NCBI GenBank assembly: GCA_035269445.1
Contig: DATFJC010000040.1
Coordinates: 1 to 13,064, forward strand
Reading direction: 5' to 3'
DNA: 13,064 bases
Origin: DATFJC01 sp035269445
Lineage (GTDB): Bacteria; Patescibacteriota; Patescibacteriia; UBA2591; UBA6264
Of the stretch, positions 1-6,357 are shown one piece after another. How positions within the stretch are numbered: the stretch's first letter is position 1; each line of letters opens with the position of its first letter. Under the pieces are notes generated by a model. The model ran no database searches. It saw only the letters and a program-made list of their open reading frames with translations, and was not told the DNA's origin. The position numbers and the translations under genes were made by a program.

Positions 1-1
1 T

Positions 2-436
2 GTTAAGCTTTTTATTAATGGTCAAGAAGAAAATACAAATACAATAAGCCTTGGAGAGTCTGATGCAGAAATGAGAATAGGCGTAGATTATGATAAAACT
101 GATTGTTTTCATGGTTTAATAGACAATGTTTATCTTTACAATGTTGCCAAAGATCCAGAAAAAATTAGACTTGATTTTGAGGCAGGCGAATGTGGAGGTA
201 ATAGCTGTGGTTTAGATTCAGGCCATGTTTGTCATATTCAAGGCAATGATGATGGCAATTGTGGTAAAGAGGCCTCGGATGTTAGTAGTTGTTGTTTTAC
301 AGATAAGCGTATTGTGCCATTTATTGATTATTATTATAGAATAACTACTATTAGTGAGGCAGGTGAGTCTCCCCCAAGTGATTCTATAAGTAGTCAAACT
401 ATTTGTTATCCTCCATCAGAAGAGGAAGAACAATAA
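2..436 (+). CDS. 3' end of a secreted LamG / FN3-like surface protein (5' truncated)
   Basis: The reading frame is open from base 2 to the TAA at 434-436, so only the last 144 residues are visible; an internal ATG at 71 is not the true start. Residues 1 to about 60 look like the end of a LamG/concanavalin-like jelly roll: VKLFINGQ, then MRIGVDY, then FHGLIDNVYLYNVA and a closing helix DPEKIRLDFEAG. A Cys-rich stretch follows, and eight cysteines occur in the fragment (for example NSCGL, HVCHI, GNCGK, SSCCF). The stretch near residues 107-135 (DYYYRITTISEAGESPPSD) resembles the last strands of a fibronectin type III domain. The protein ends in an acidic EEEEQ tail. Such architectures belong to extracellular carbohydrate- or protein-binding adhesins; the ligand cannot be read from sequence. 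The N-terminus, with any export signal, lies outside the window. LamG assignment is fairly sure, FN3 less so. Confidence 0.8.
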   Translation, partial: VKLFINGQEENTNTISLGESDAEMRIGVDYDKTDCFHGLIDNVYLYNVAKDPEKIRLDFEAGECGGNSCGLDSGHVCHIQGNDDGNCGKEASDVSSCCFTDKRIVPFIDYYYRITTISEAGESPPSDSISSQTICYPPSEEEEQ

Positions 437-468
437 TAATTATGGTTCTTATAAGGTTATTATTTTTT
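432..468 (+). terminator. Possible weak intrinsic terminator after the LamG gene
   Basis: AATAATAA at 432-439 is the exact reverse complement of TTATTATT at 457-464. An inner TTAT (440-443) can also pair with ATAA (451-454), leaving a GG bulge. The right arm runs into a six-T tract at 463-468. The outer stem is entirely A-T and overlaps the stop codon, so it would be weak. It separates the surface-protein gene from ligA, where a transcript end is plausible. Confidence 0.4.
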
Positions 469-509
469 AAAAAAATATTTAATAATTAAACATAAGGTTG
501 GTTTAGTTT

Positions 510-2513
510 ATGAATAAAAAGCAGGCTAAGAAACGTATTGAAAAATTAAAAAAAGAAATTAATCATCATAGGTATCTTTATCATGTATTAGATAAGCAAG
601 AAATTTCAGATGCTGCTCTTGATTCCCTAAAGCATGAGTTAGCTGATTTAGAAGATAAATATCCTGGTTTAAAAAAACCTGATTCCCCCACTCAAAGAGT
701 TGGGGGAAAACCTTTAGATAAATTTAAAAAAGTTAAGCACCCTCAAGCTATTTTATCTATTGAAGATGTATTTGAGTTTCAAAAACTTGTTGAATGGCAA
801 AAATATATGAAAGATTATTTAAGAAAAAACTATGATCTTAATATATCTGAAAAAAGTTTTAATTATTATTGCGAAAGAAAAATAGATGGAGTAGATATTG
901 TTTTAACTTATAAAAAAGGTGTTTTACAACTAGCTGCTACAAGGGGTAATGGGAAAATAGGAGAAAACGTTACCAAAAATGTTAAAACCATTGAAGCAGT
1001 ACCTCTTCGTTTAAGGGAGAATCTAGATATTGTGGTTAGGGGAGAAATATTTATGAGCCATAAAGATTTTATTGATTTGAATAAAAAAAGGAAAAAACAA
1101 GACAAAAAAGTATATGCCAATCCCCGTAATTTAGTAGCTGGTTCTATTAGACAACTTGATCCAAAAGTAACAGCTAAAAGGGGCTTAGATTGTTATGCTT
1201 TTGAAATTGTTTCTAATAAAAAGCCTAAAACCCATGACAAGGTGCATGAAAGACTAAAAACACTAGGCTTTAAAACTGATTCTGAAACAAAAAAAGTAGA
1301 TAATTTAGGCCAAGTCAAAGATTATTATCAAAAACAATTAAAAAAAAGAAATAAGGTAGACTTTGATTACGATGGAGTGGTAATAGTTTTAAATGATATT
1401 AATTTAGAAAAAAAATTAGGCCGCATTGGTAAGTCACCTCGTTGGATGAGGGCATATAAATTTCCTGCTGAACAAGCTACTACTCAAATAAAAGATATAA
1501 ATATTCAAATTGGGAGAACTGGGGCCTTAACTCCAGTGGCAAAATTAAGGCCAGTTAAACTTATGGGCTCAACAGTATCTAGAGCCACTCTTCATAATCA
1601 AGATGAAATTGATAGACTTGATATTAGAATAGGAGACACTGTTATTATTGAAAAAGCTGGGGATGTTATCCCAGCTGTAGTAAAAGTTTTAAAAAGATTA
1701 AGAAATGGTAAGGAAAAAAGATTTGACATTCCTAGTAAATGCCCATTTTGTAATTCAAAGGTTAAAAGAAAAAAAGGCGAGGCTAAGCATTTTTGCACTA
1801 ATCCTAATTGTTTTGCCCAAAATTTAAGTTATATTAGTTATTTTGTTTCAAAAAAAGCTTTTGACATTGATGGTTTTGGTAAGAAAATTGTAGAAAAATT
1901 TTTAAATAAAGGTATTATAGAAGAAGCTTATGATATATTTAGCATTAAAAAAGGAGATATTAAAAATTTAGAGGGTTTTGAGGAAAAATCTGCTAATAAT
2001 TTAATAAAAGCAATAAATGATTCTAAAGAAATTACTTTTCCTAAATTTATACAAGCTTTAAATATTAGTCATGTTGGAGAAGAGACTGCCATAGATCTAG
2101 CTAAACGCTTTAAAAGTCTAGAAAAGTTAAAAAATGCTAGTTTAAAAGAATTAAAAAGTATTTATGATATTGGGGGTAAAGTTGCTCAAAGTATTTATAA
2201 TTGGTTTAATAATAAAAAGAATAAAAAGTTTTTAAACAAAATGTTTGAAAATGGAGTTAAAATTAAATATCCTAAAATTAAAAATAAGCTTAAAAATAAA
2301 AAGTTTGTTTTAACAGGCTCACTGGAAAATTTAACTAGAGATGAGGCTAAGAAAAAAATTGTTCAATTAGGAGGAAGGGTTTTATCTAGTCTTAGTAAGG
2401 AAACAGATTATTTAGTATTAGGTAAAGAGCCTGGGTCTAAATTAGAAAAAGCAAAAAAAGAAAATATTAAAATAATCAAAGAAAAAAAGTTTTTAAATTT
2501 ATTAAAAGATTAA
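510..2513 (+). CDS. ligA: NAD-dependent DNA ligase LigA
   Basis: Seals 3'-OH/5'-phosphate nicks in duplex DNA using NAD+, in replication and repair. The protein has 667 residues, the normal full length. Domain Ia lies at about 1-75 (HRYLYHVLDKQEISDAALDSL, the NMN-binding region). The adenylation domain carries nucleophile K124 in KIDG, then RGEIF (177-181), NPRN (204-207), DYDGVVI (287-293) and PRWMRAYKFPA (310-320). An OB fold starts near QIGRTGALTPVA (334-345). A four-Cys zinc finger uses C411, C414, C429 and C434. Helix-hairpin-helix repeats follow (about 445-585), and a C-terminal BRCT domain covers about 592-667. The usual TRGDG and GEDVT motifs read TRGNG and GENVT here. The ATG start is followed directly by the conserved N-terminal helix. 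AAGG at 494-497 is 12 nt away, too far for a normal ribosome site. gatC follows after 3 nt, suggesting co-transcription. Confidence 0.97.
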   Translation: MNKKQAKKRIEKLKKEINHHRYLYHVLDKQEISDAALDSLKHELADLEDKYPGLKKPDSPTQRVGGKPLDKFKKVKHPQAILSIEDVFEFQKLVEWQKYMKDYLRKNYDLNISEKSFNYYCERKIDGVDIVLTYKKGVLQLAATRGNGKIGENVTKNVKTIEAVPLRLRENLDIVVRGEIFMSHKDFIDLNKKRKKQDKKVYANPRNLVAGSIRQLDPKVTAKRGLDCYAFEIVSNKKPKTHDKVHERLKTLGFKTDSETKKVDNLGQVKDYYQKQLKKRNKVDFDYDGVVIVLNDINLEKKLGRIGKSPRWMRAYKFPAEQATTQIKDINIQIGRTGALTPVAKLRPVKLMGSTVSRATLHNQDEIDRLDIRIGDTVIIEKAGDVIPAVVKVLKRLRNGKEKRFDIPSKCPFCNSKVKRKKGEAKHFCTNPNCFAQNLSYISYFVSKKAFDIDGFGKKIVEKFLNKGIIEEAYDIFSIKKGDIKNLEGFEEKSANNLIKAINDSKEITFPKFIQALNISHVGEETAIDLAKRFKSLEKLKNASLKELKSIYDIGGKVAQSIYNWFNNKKNKKFLNKMFENGVKIKYPKIKNKLKNKKFVLTGSLENLTRDEAKKKIVQLGGRVLSSLSKETDYLVLGKEPGSKLEKAKKENIKIIKEKKFLNLLKD

Positions 2514-2516
2514 TTT

Positions 2517-2813
2517 ATGATTTCCAAGCAAAAAATTAAAGATATTGCAAAATTATCTAGAATTAAATTAGATTCTAAAGATATTGGTTTTTATCAAAAA
2601 AGAATAGAAAAAATTATTGATTATATAGAAGAAATAAAAGAAGTTAATACTAAGGGGGTAGCCCCTTATAAAGGTAAAAAGATAAAGTCTAATATTTTAA
2701 GAAAAGATGAAGTAAAAAAACTAGATAAAGTAATTAGAAAAAAGTTAATAAATAATGCCCCAGATCAAAAAGATAATTTTTTAAAAACAAAACCTATTTT
2801 TAAAAATAAATAA
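2517..2813 (+). CDS. gatC: Asp/Glu-tRNA amidotransferase subunit C (GatC)
   Basis: Small subunit of the GatCAB amidotransferase, which converts Glu-tRNA(Gln) (and often Asp-tRNA(Asn)) to the amidated form; GatC wraps around and stabilises GatA and GatB. The 98-residue length is typical. Family hallmarks are visible: IAKLSRIKL near the N-terminus (10-18), the helix IEKIIDYIEEIKEV (30-43), the TKGVAPY loop (45-51, usually DTxGVxP), an LRKDEV stretch (61-66) and the NAPDQKDNFLKTKPIF tail (80-95, matching NAP...FxVPxV). The gene starts 3 nt after the ligA stop and ends 35 nt before gatA. No Shine-Dalgarno is present; the start reads TTTATG. The order gatC-gatA supports the call, although gatB is not adjacent, which is common in small scattered genomes. 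Confidence 0.93.
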   Translation: MISKQKIKDIAKLSRIKLDSKDIGFYQKRIEKIIDYIEEIKEVNTKGVAPYKGKKIKSNILRKDEVKKLDKVIRKKLINNAPDQKDNFLKTKPIFKNK

Positions 2814-2848
2814 TATTAAATTTGATTAGGCTATATTAAGATACTCTT

Positions 2849-4267
2849 ATGAATATAAAAGATTTAAATATTTTAAAAACCCATCAAGCTCTTAAAAATA
2901 AAGAGTTTTCTTTTGAAAACTTGGTGAAAGAATTTTTAAAATCTATTGATAAAAAAGAAACAGAAATAAATGCCTTTATTAGTATTTTTAAAAAACAGGC
3001 TTTAAAACAAGCTCGGGAAAAAGATAAAAAAGGTTATAAACTAAAAAGTGTTTTAGATGGTATTCCCATAATTTTAAAAGACAATATTTTAGTTAAAAAT
3101 AAAAAATGCACTGCTGGTTCAAAAATTTTAAAAAACTATAAAGCACTTTATAACGCCAGTGTAGTTGAAAAATTAAATAAAGCAGGGGCAATAATTTTAG
3201 GAAAAGGGAATATGGATGAATTTGCCTGTGGCGCTTCTGGGGAAACAAGTTGTTTTGGGCCGACTAAAAACCCAGTAAATACTAAAAAAGTCCCTGGAGG
3301 CTCTTCTAGTGGTCCAGCAGCAGCTTTGGCAGCAAACTTTGCTTTGGCTGGGCTAGGATCTGACACTGGCGGTTCTATAAGGGAGCCGGCTAGTTTTTGT
3401 GGTGTTTATGGTTTAAAGCCAAGTTATGGTCGAGTTTCGCGGTATGGACTTATAGCTATGGCTTCATCGCTTGATCAAATAGGACCAATGGCTCTTTCCC
3501 TAGAGGATTTGGCTATTATGTTATCTTTTATTCAAGGCAGGGATAAAAAAGATTTAACAAGTTTAAAATCTAATAAAATTAATTATCCTTTAAAAGCCAA
3601 AGACCCCAAAGATATTATTTTAGGCATTCCTAAAAATTTAGTAGAGTCAAAAAACAAAGAATTAGTAAAATTATTTAAGGAAACTATTAGTAATTTGCAA
3701 AAAAAAGGGATTAAATTTTTAAAAGTAGAATTACCTCATTTAAAATATGCTTTAAGGGCTTATAATATTATTATGCCAGCTGAAGTTTCAGCTAATTTGG
3801 CTCGTTTTGATGGGATAAGATATGGTTTATGTGAAAAGAAAAAAGACTTGTTAGATATTTATAAGGAAACAAGAGGCAAGGGTTTTGGCCAAGAGGTTAA
3901 GGCAAGAATAATGTTGGGAAATTATGTTCTTTCCCAGGGTTTTTATAATAAATATTATTTAAAAGCTCAAAAGATTAGAACTTTAATTAAACAAGATTTT
4001 GCAAATATTTTTAAAAAAGGTGTTAATGGCTTATTTTTACCAACCACCCCTAAAATAGCTTTTAATTTAAGGGAAAAGATTGGTAAACCAATTGATATGT
4101 ATTTGTCAGATATTTATACTGTGCCAGCCAATTTAACTGGTTTACCTGCCCTAACCTTCCCTAATAAAAATATTAATGGTTTGCCAACCGGGATTCAAAT
4201 TATTGGGGATGATTTTGATGATGAGGGGATTTTAAAAACTGCTAAAACTATTGAAAGTTTAATTTGA
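2849..4267 (+). CDS. gatA: Asp/Glu-tRNA amidotransferase subunit A (GatA)
   Basis: Glutaminase subunit of GatCAB: it hydrolyses glutamine and passes ammonia to GatB for transamidation of mischarged tRNA. Its 472 residues fit the family. The amidase-signature Ser-cisSer-Lys triad is intact: K77 in IILKDNI, cis-Ser S152 in GGSSSGPAAA (150-159) and nucleophile S176 in GSDTGGSIREPA (170-181). The family block CGVYGLKPSYGRVSRYGLI (184-202) is also present, and the C-terminal DIYTVPANLTGLPALTFP typifies GatA rather than a generic amidase. The gene lies 35 nt after gatC and is the only one of the complete genes here to stop with TGA. No Shine-Dalgarno is visible before the TTATG start. Candidate Phyla genomes usually lack GlnRS and so depend on this enzyme; that is family knowledge, not shown here. 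Confidence 0.97.
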   Translation: MNIKDLNILKTHQALKNKEFSFENLVKEFLKSIDKKETEINAFISIFKKQALKQAREKDKKGYKLKSVLDGIPIILKDNILVKNKKCTAGSKILKNYKALYNASVVEKLNKAGAIILGKGNMDEFACGASGETSCFGPTKNPVNTKKVPGGSSSGPAAALAANFALAGLGSDTGGSIREPASFCGVYGLKPSYGRVSRYGLIAMASSLDQIGPMALSLEDLAIMLSFIQGRDKKDLTSLKSNKINYPLKAKDPKDIILGIPKNLVESKNKELVKLFKETISNLQKKGIKFLKVELPHLKYALRAYNIIMPAEVSANLARFDGIRYGLCEKKKDLLDIYKETRGKGFGQEVKARIMLGNYVLSQGFYNKYYLKAQKIRTLIKQDFANIFKKGVNGLFLPTTPKIAFNLREKIGKPIDMYLSDIYTVPANLTGLPALTFPNKNINGLPTGIQIIGDDFDDEGILKTAKTIESLI

Positions 4268-4292
4268 CAAATTGTTATTTATTTTTTACTCT
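4264..4292 (+). promoter_or_regulatory. Possible sigma70 promoter for the thioredoxin-fold gene
   Basis: A perfect TTGACA (4264-4269) overlaps the gatA stop codon. A 17-nt spacer leads to TACTCT (4287-4292), which matches TATAAT at only three positions. The gap between gatA and the next start is 60 nt of A/T-rich DNA with no terminator-like hairpin, so read-through from gatA is equally possible. The perfect -35 is the only strong point. Confidence 0.35.
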
Positions 4293-4327
4293 AAAAATAC
4301 TTTTAAATAATTAAAATATATTTTCTT

Positions 4328-5326
4328 ATGGATAAAAAGAAAAAATGCAATTTAAATCTTAATGGTAAAGTTATTTCTTTAGTTTTATTTATAGCTTTGA
4401 TCGCTTCTTTTTTAACAGGCGGCTTTGGTATAAAATCTAAACTATTTTCTCCTTCTGAGCAAAAAATAGGGGAAAACACTTTAAGCTTTGTTAATAATAA
4501 TTTACTTCAACCTGGAACTAGCGCATCTTTATCAAAAGCTAGTTGTAATAGTGGGGTAGATCTTTGTAATGTTCAATTTAATGTTCAGGGCCAAAAAATT
4601 GATTCTTATGTTTCTAGTGATGGGAAAATATTTTTTCCAGAAGCTATTAATATAGAAGATTTTAAGGCTAGTTTAAAATCAAATCAAAGTCAAACCCAGG
4701 AAGAGGTTCCAACCTCAGACAAGCCAAGCGTTAATTTGTTTATTATGTCATATTGCCCTTATGGTTTACAAGCCCAAAAAGCAATGTTACCATCTTTAGA
4801 TTTATTAAAACAAGAAGCAGAAATTGATGTTAATTTTGTAAATTATGCTATGCATGATAAAGAAGAGCTTGATGAAAATTTATTGCAATATTGTCTTCAA
4901 TCTCAAAATCGCTCTGAATATATAAAATACTTAAACTGCTTTGTTGAAAAAGGAGACTCAAGCACATGTCTTGGAGATCTTGATTTTAATAAAAGCAAAC
5001 TTAATTCTTGTATAGATGAAACCGACAAAGAGTATGAAATTACTAAAAATTATAATAATAAAGATACTTGGATAAATGGTAGTTATCCAAAGTTTAGTGT
5101 TGAAGATGATCTTAATCAAAAATATCAAGTAGCTGGTTCTCCAACTTTAGTTATAAATGGGGTTCAAGTTTCACCTAATCGCACGCCAGAGGCTTATAAA
5201 AATGCTATTTGCCAGGCCTTTAATAATCCTCCTAAAGATTGTGAAAAAACCTTATCTCAAAATACCCCAGTAGCTAGTTTTGGGACAGAAACTACTAACC
5301 AAAACACAGACGCTAGTTGTAATTAA
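4328..5326 (+). CDS. Membrane-anchored thioredoxin-fold (DsbA/DsbC-like) protein with single-Cys CPYG motif
   Basis: The 332-residue protein starts with a basic stretch and one hydrophobic segment (about 14-34), a signal anchor or uncleaved signal, placing the rest outside the membrane. Residues about 45-112 (two cysteines, then SYVSSDGKIFFPEAI) resemble in layout the small N-terminal domain of DsbC-like proteins. From about 134 a thioredoxin-like domain follows: VNLFIMSYCPYGLQAQKAM, where the active-site position reads C143-P-Y-G146 instead of CxxC, a helical Cys-rich insertion (C189, C204, C214, C228), and the cis-proline loop GSPTLVING (270-278). Eleven cysteines are present in all, ending in an ASCN tail. 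The likely role is thiol-disulfide exchange or folding of exported proteins; with one active-site Cys it may pair with another Cys of the insertion. Neither a DsbB nor a VKOR gene is in the window. lgt follows after 76 nt. The fold is fairly sure, the exact reaction is not. Confidence 0.8.
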   Translation: MDKKKKCNLNLNGKVISLVLFIALIASFLTGGFGIKSKLFSPSEQKIGENTLSFVNNNLLQPGTSASLSKASCNSGVDLCNVQFNVQGQKIDSYVSSDGKIFFPEAINIEDFKASLKSNQSQTQEEVPTSDKPSVNLFIMSYCPYGLQAQKAMLPSLDLLKQEAEIDVNFVNYAMHDKEELDENLLQYCLQSQNRSEYIKYLNCFVEKGDSSTCLGDLDFNKSKLNSCIDETDKEYEITKNYNNKDTWINGSYPKFSVEDDLNQKYQVAGSPTLVINGVQVSPNRTPEAYKNAICQAFNNPPKDCEKTLSQNTPVASFGTETTNQNTDASCN

Positions 5327-5333
5327 TCTTTTT

Positions 5334-5362
5334 TTGAATATAAAATATAAATTTGATATAAT
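5334..5362 (+). promoter_or_regulatory. Extended -10 sigma70 promoter for lgt
   Basis: TTGAAT (5334-5339), a spacer of exactly 17 nt, and a perfect TATAAT (5357-5362) preceded by TG at 5354-5355, giving the extended -10 form TGnTATAAT. The predicted start of transcription is near 5369, leaving a leader of about 34 nt before the lgt ATG. The start would fall inside the left arm of the hairpin at 5360-5388. Confidence 0.7.
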
Positions 5363-5394
5363 AAGAGTCTAGGTAATAGACTCTTATTTATTTA
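5360..5394 (+). terminator. Intrinsic terminator-like hairpin between the thioredoxin-fold gene and lgt
   Basis: A perfect 11-bp stem: AATAAGAGTCT (5360-5370) pairs with AGACTCTTATT (5378-5388) around the 7-nt loop AGGTAAT. A T-rich stretch (TTTATTTA) runs from 5387 to 5394. The stem contains three G-C pairs, the most of any hairpin noticed in the intergenic regions here. It most likely ends the upstream transcript. The tail is interrupted by an A, so efficiency is uncertain. A role as a leader structure for lgt is the alternative. Confidence 0.6.
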
Positions 5395-5402
5395 TAAAGC
5401 CT

Positions 5403-6224
5403 ATGAACTTTTTACATGGTTTTTCCCCTAGTCCAATTGCCCTTGAGCTAATAGGAATAAAAATTTATTGGTATGGCCTTTTAATTGCCATAGGAGCTTT
5501 TTTAGCTTATATGGTTTATTTTTTTATTACTAAAAAGATCTTAAAAAGCTCTTATCTTTTTTCTTATATTGAGAATTTAATTGTTTATTTGATTATTTTT
5601 GGTTTTATTGGAGCAAGACTTTATCATGTTTTAGCTCGGTTACCTTATTATTTAAAAAATCCCATAGAAGTTTTTTATGTTTGGCAGGGTGGGCTTGGTA
5701 TTTTTGGGGGGATAATAGGAGGTATTATTGTTCTTTATTTTTATAATAAAAAAAAGCCTTTTTTTAAAAATAAATATAAATCATTTTTAAGGATAACTGA
5801 TATTTTGGCTCCAGGTATTATTTTAGCTCAGGCTATTGGGAGATGGGGGAATTACTTTAATAGTGAGTTATTTGGTTCTCCGGTTAGTTGGGGAATACCT
5901 ATTCCTGTTTTAAAAAGGCCTAGCATGTTTAAAGGCTTTGAGTATTTTCAGCCTACTTTTTTATATGAATCTTTATGGAATTTAATTGTTTTTTTAATTC
6001 TTATTTTATTGGTGGTTAAATTTATAAAAAAAAGACCTGGTTTAATTACTGGTTCTTATTTAATGCTTTATTCTTTAGGAAGGTTTGTTATTGAGTTTTT
6101 TAGAATTGATAGCCAGCCCCAATTTTTAGGTCTTAGAATGGCTCAAATATTTTGCCTTGGTTTAATTATTGTTGCTGGTTTTATTTTTTTAAAACTAGGA
6201 AAATTAAAACTTAGTAATAGCTAA
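5403..6224 (+). CDS. lgt: Prolipoprotein diacylglyceryl transferase Lgt
   Basis: Integral membrane enzyme that transfers diacylglycerol from phosphatidylglycerol to the lipobox cysteine of prolipoproteins, the first step of lipoprotein maturation. The 273 residues form a polytopic membrane protein with hydrophobic segments at about 22-43, 55-75, 97-113, 133-145, 190-208 and 243-264. The family signature GRWGNYFNSELFG is at 146-158 (its Arg matches the essential R143 of E. coli). WQGGLGIFGGIIGG is at 94-107, and YSLGRFVIEFFR at 223-234 holds the conserved Tyr-x3-Arg pair (Y223, R227). The usual HPTxLYE reads QPTFLYE (183-189). The gene has its own promoter inside the 76-nt upstream gap. The start reads CTATG without a Shine-Dalgarno. 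No clear lipobox protein occurs in the visible sequence, so its substrates lie elsewhere. Confidence 0.96.
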   Translation: MNFLHGFSPSPIALELIGIKIYWYGLLIAIGAFLAYMVYFFITKKILKSSYLFSYIENLIVYLIIFGFIGARLYHVLARLPYYLKNPIEVFYVWQGGLGIFGGIIGGIIVLYFYNKKKPFFKNKYKSFLRITDILAPGIILAQAIGRWGNYFNSELFGSPVSWGIPIPVLKRPSMFKGFEYFQPTFLYESLWNLIVFLILILLVVKFIKKRPGLITGSYLMLYSLGRFVIEFFRIDSQPQFLGLRMAQIFCLGLIIVAGFIFLKLGKLKLSNS

Positions 6225-6287
6225 ATTTTTTATATTTTTAACCAAGATCAAAATTTTATTACTTTATTTTTCAATTTCCCCAGATTG

Positions 6288-6319
6288 TTGTTGTATTAAT
6301 AACTTATTTGTTGTATAAT
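6288..6319 (+). promoter_or_regulatory. Promoter of the type IV pilus operon, with a 9-nt direct repeat
   Basis: TTGTAT (6291-6296), a 17-nt spacer and a perfect TATAAT (6314-6319) lie in the 133-nt gap between lgt and pilM. The predicted start is near 6326, leaving about 32 nt of leader. The -35 matches consensus at only three positions. TTGTTGTAT occurs twice, at 6288-6296 and 6308-6316, exactly 20 nt apart, each copy covering part of a promoter element. No convincing terminator for lgt was found in 6225-6287. Confidence 0.55.
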
Positions 6320-6357
6320 AAAAATAATAAAATATAACCTTTATTATATATAAAAAT

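Noticed and set aside
437..509. A promoter for ligA in the gap after the LamG gene
   Set aside because: No -35/-10 pair with acceptable spacing and more than about half the consensus bases could be found. A promoter may exist but is not visible.
4265..4267. UGA read as Gly, as in SR1/Gracilibacteria
   Set aside because: No gene is interrupted by an in-frame TGA, and reading through this one adds only nine residues with no family match. The standard code explains everything.
5745..5770. A-run/T-run hairpin inside lgt resembling a terminator
   Set aside because: It lies within the coding sequence, the loop would be too short, and the pairs are all A-T. It simply encodes a Lys-Lys-Lys-Pro-Phe-Phe loop.
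6205..6235. Terminator after lgt (TTAG...CTAA followed by Ts)
   Set aside because: Only a four-bp stem can form; this is within what A/T-rich sequence gives by chance.
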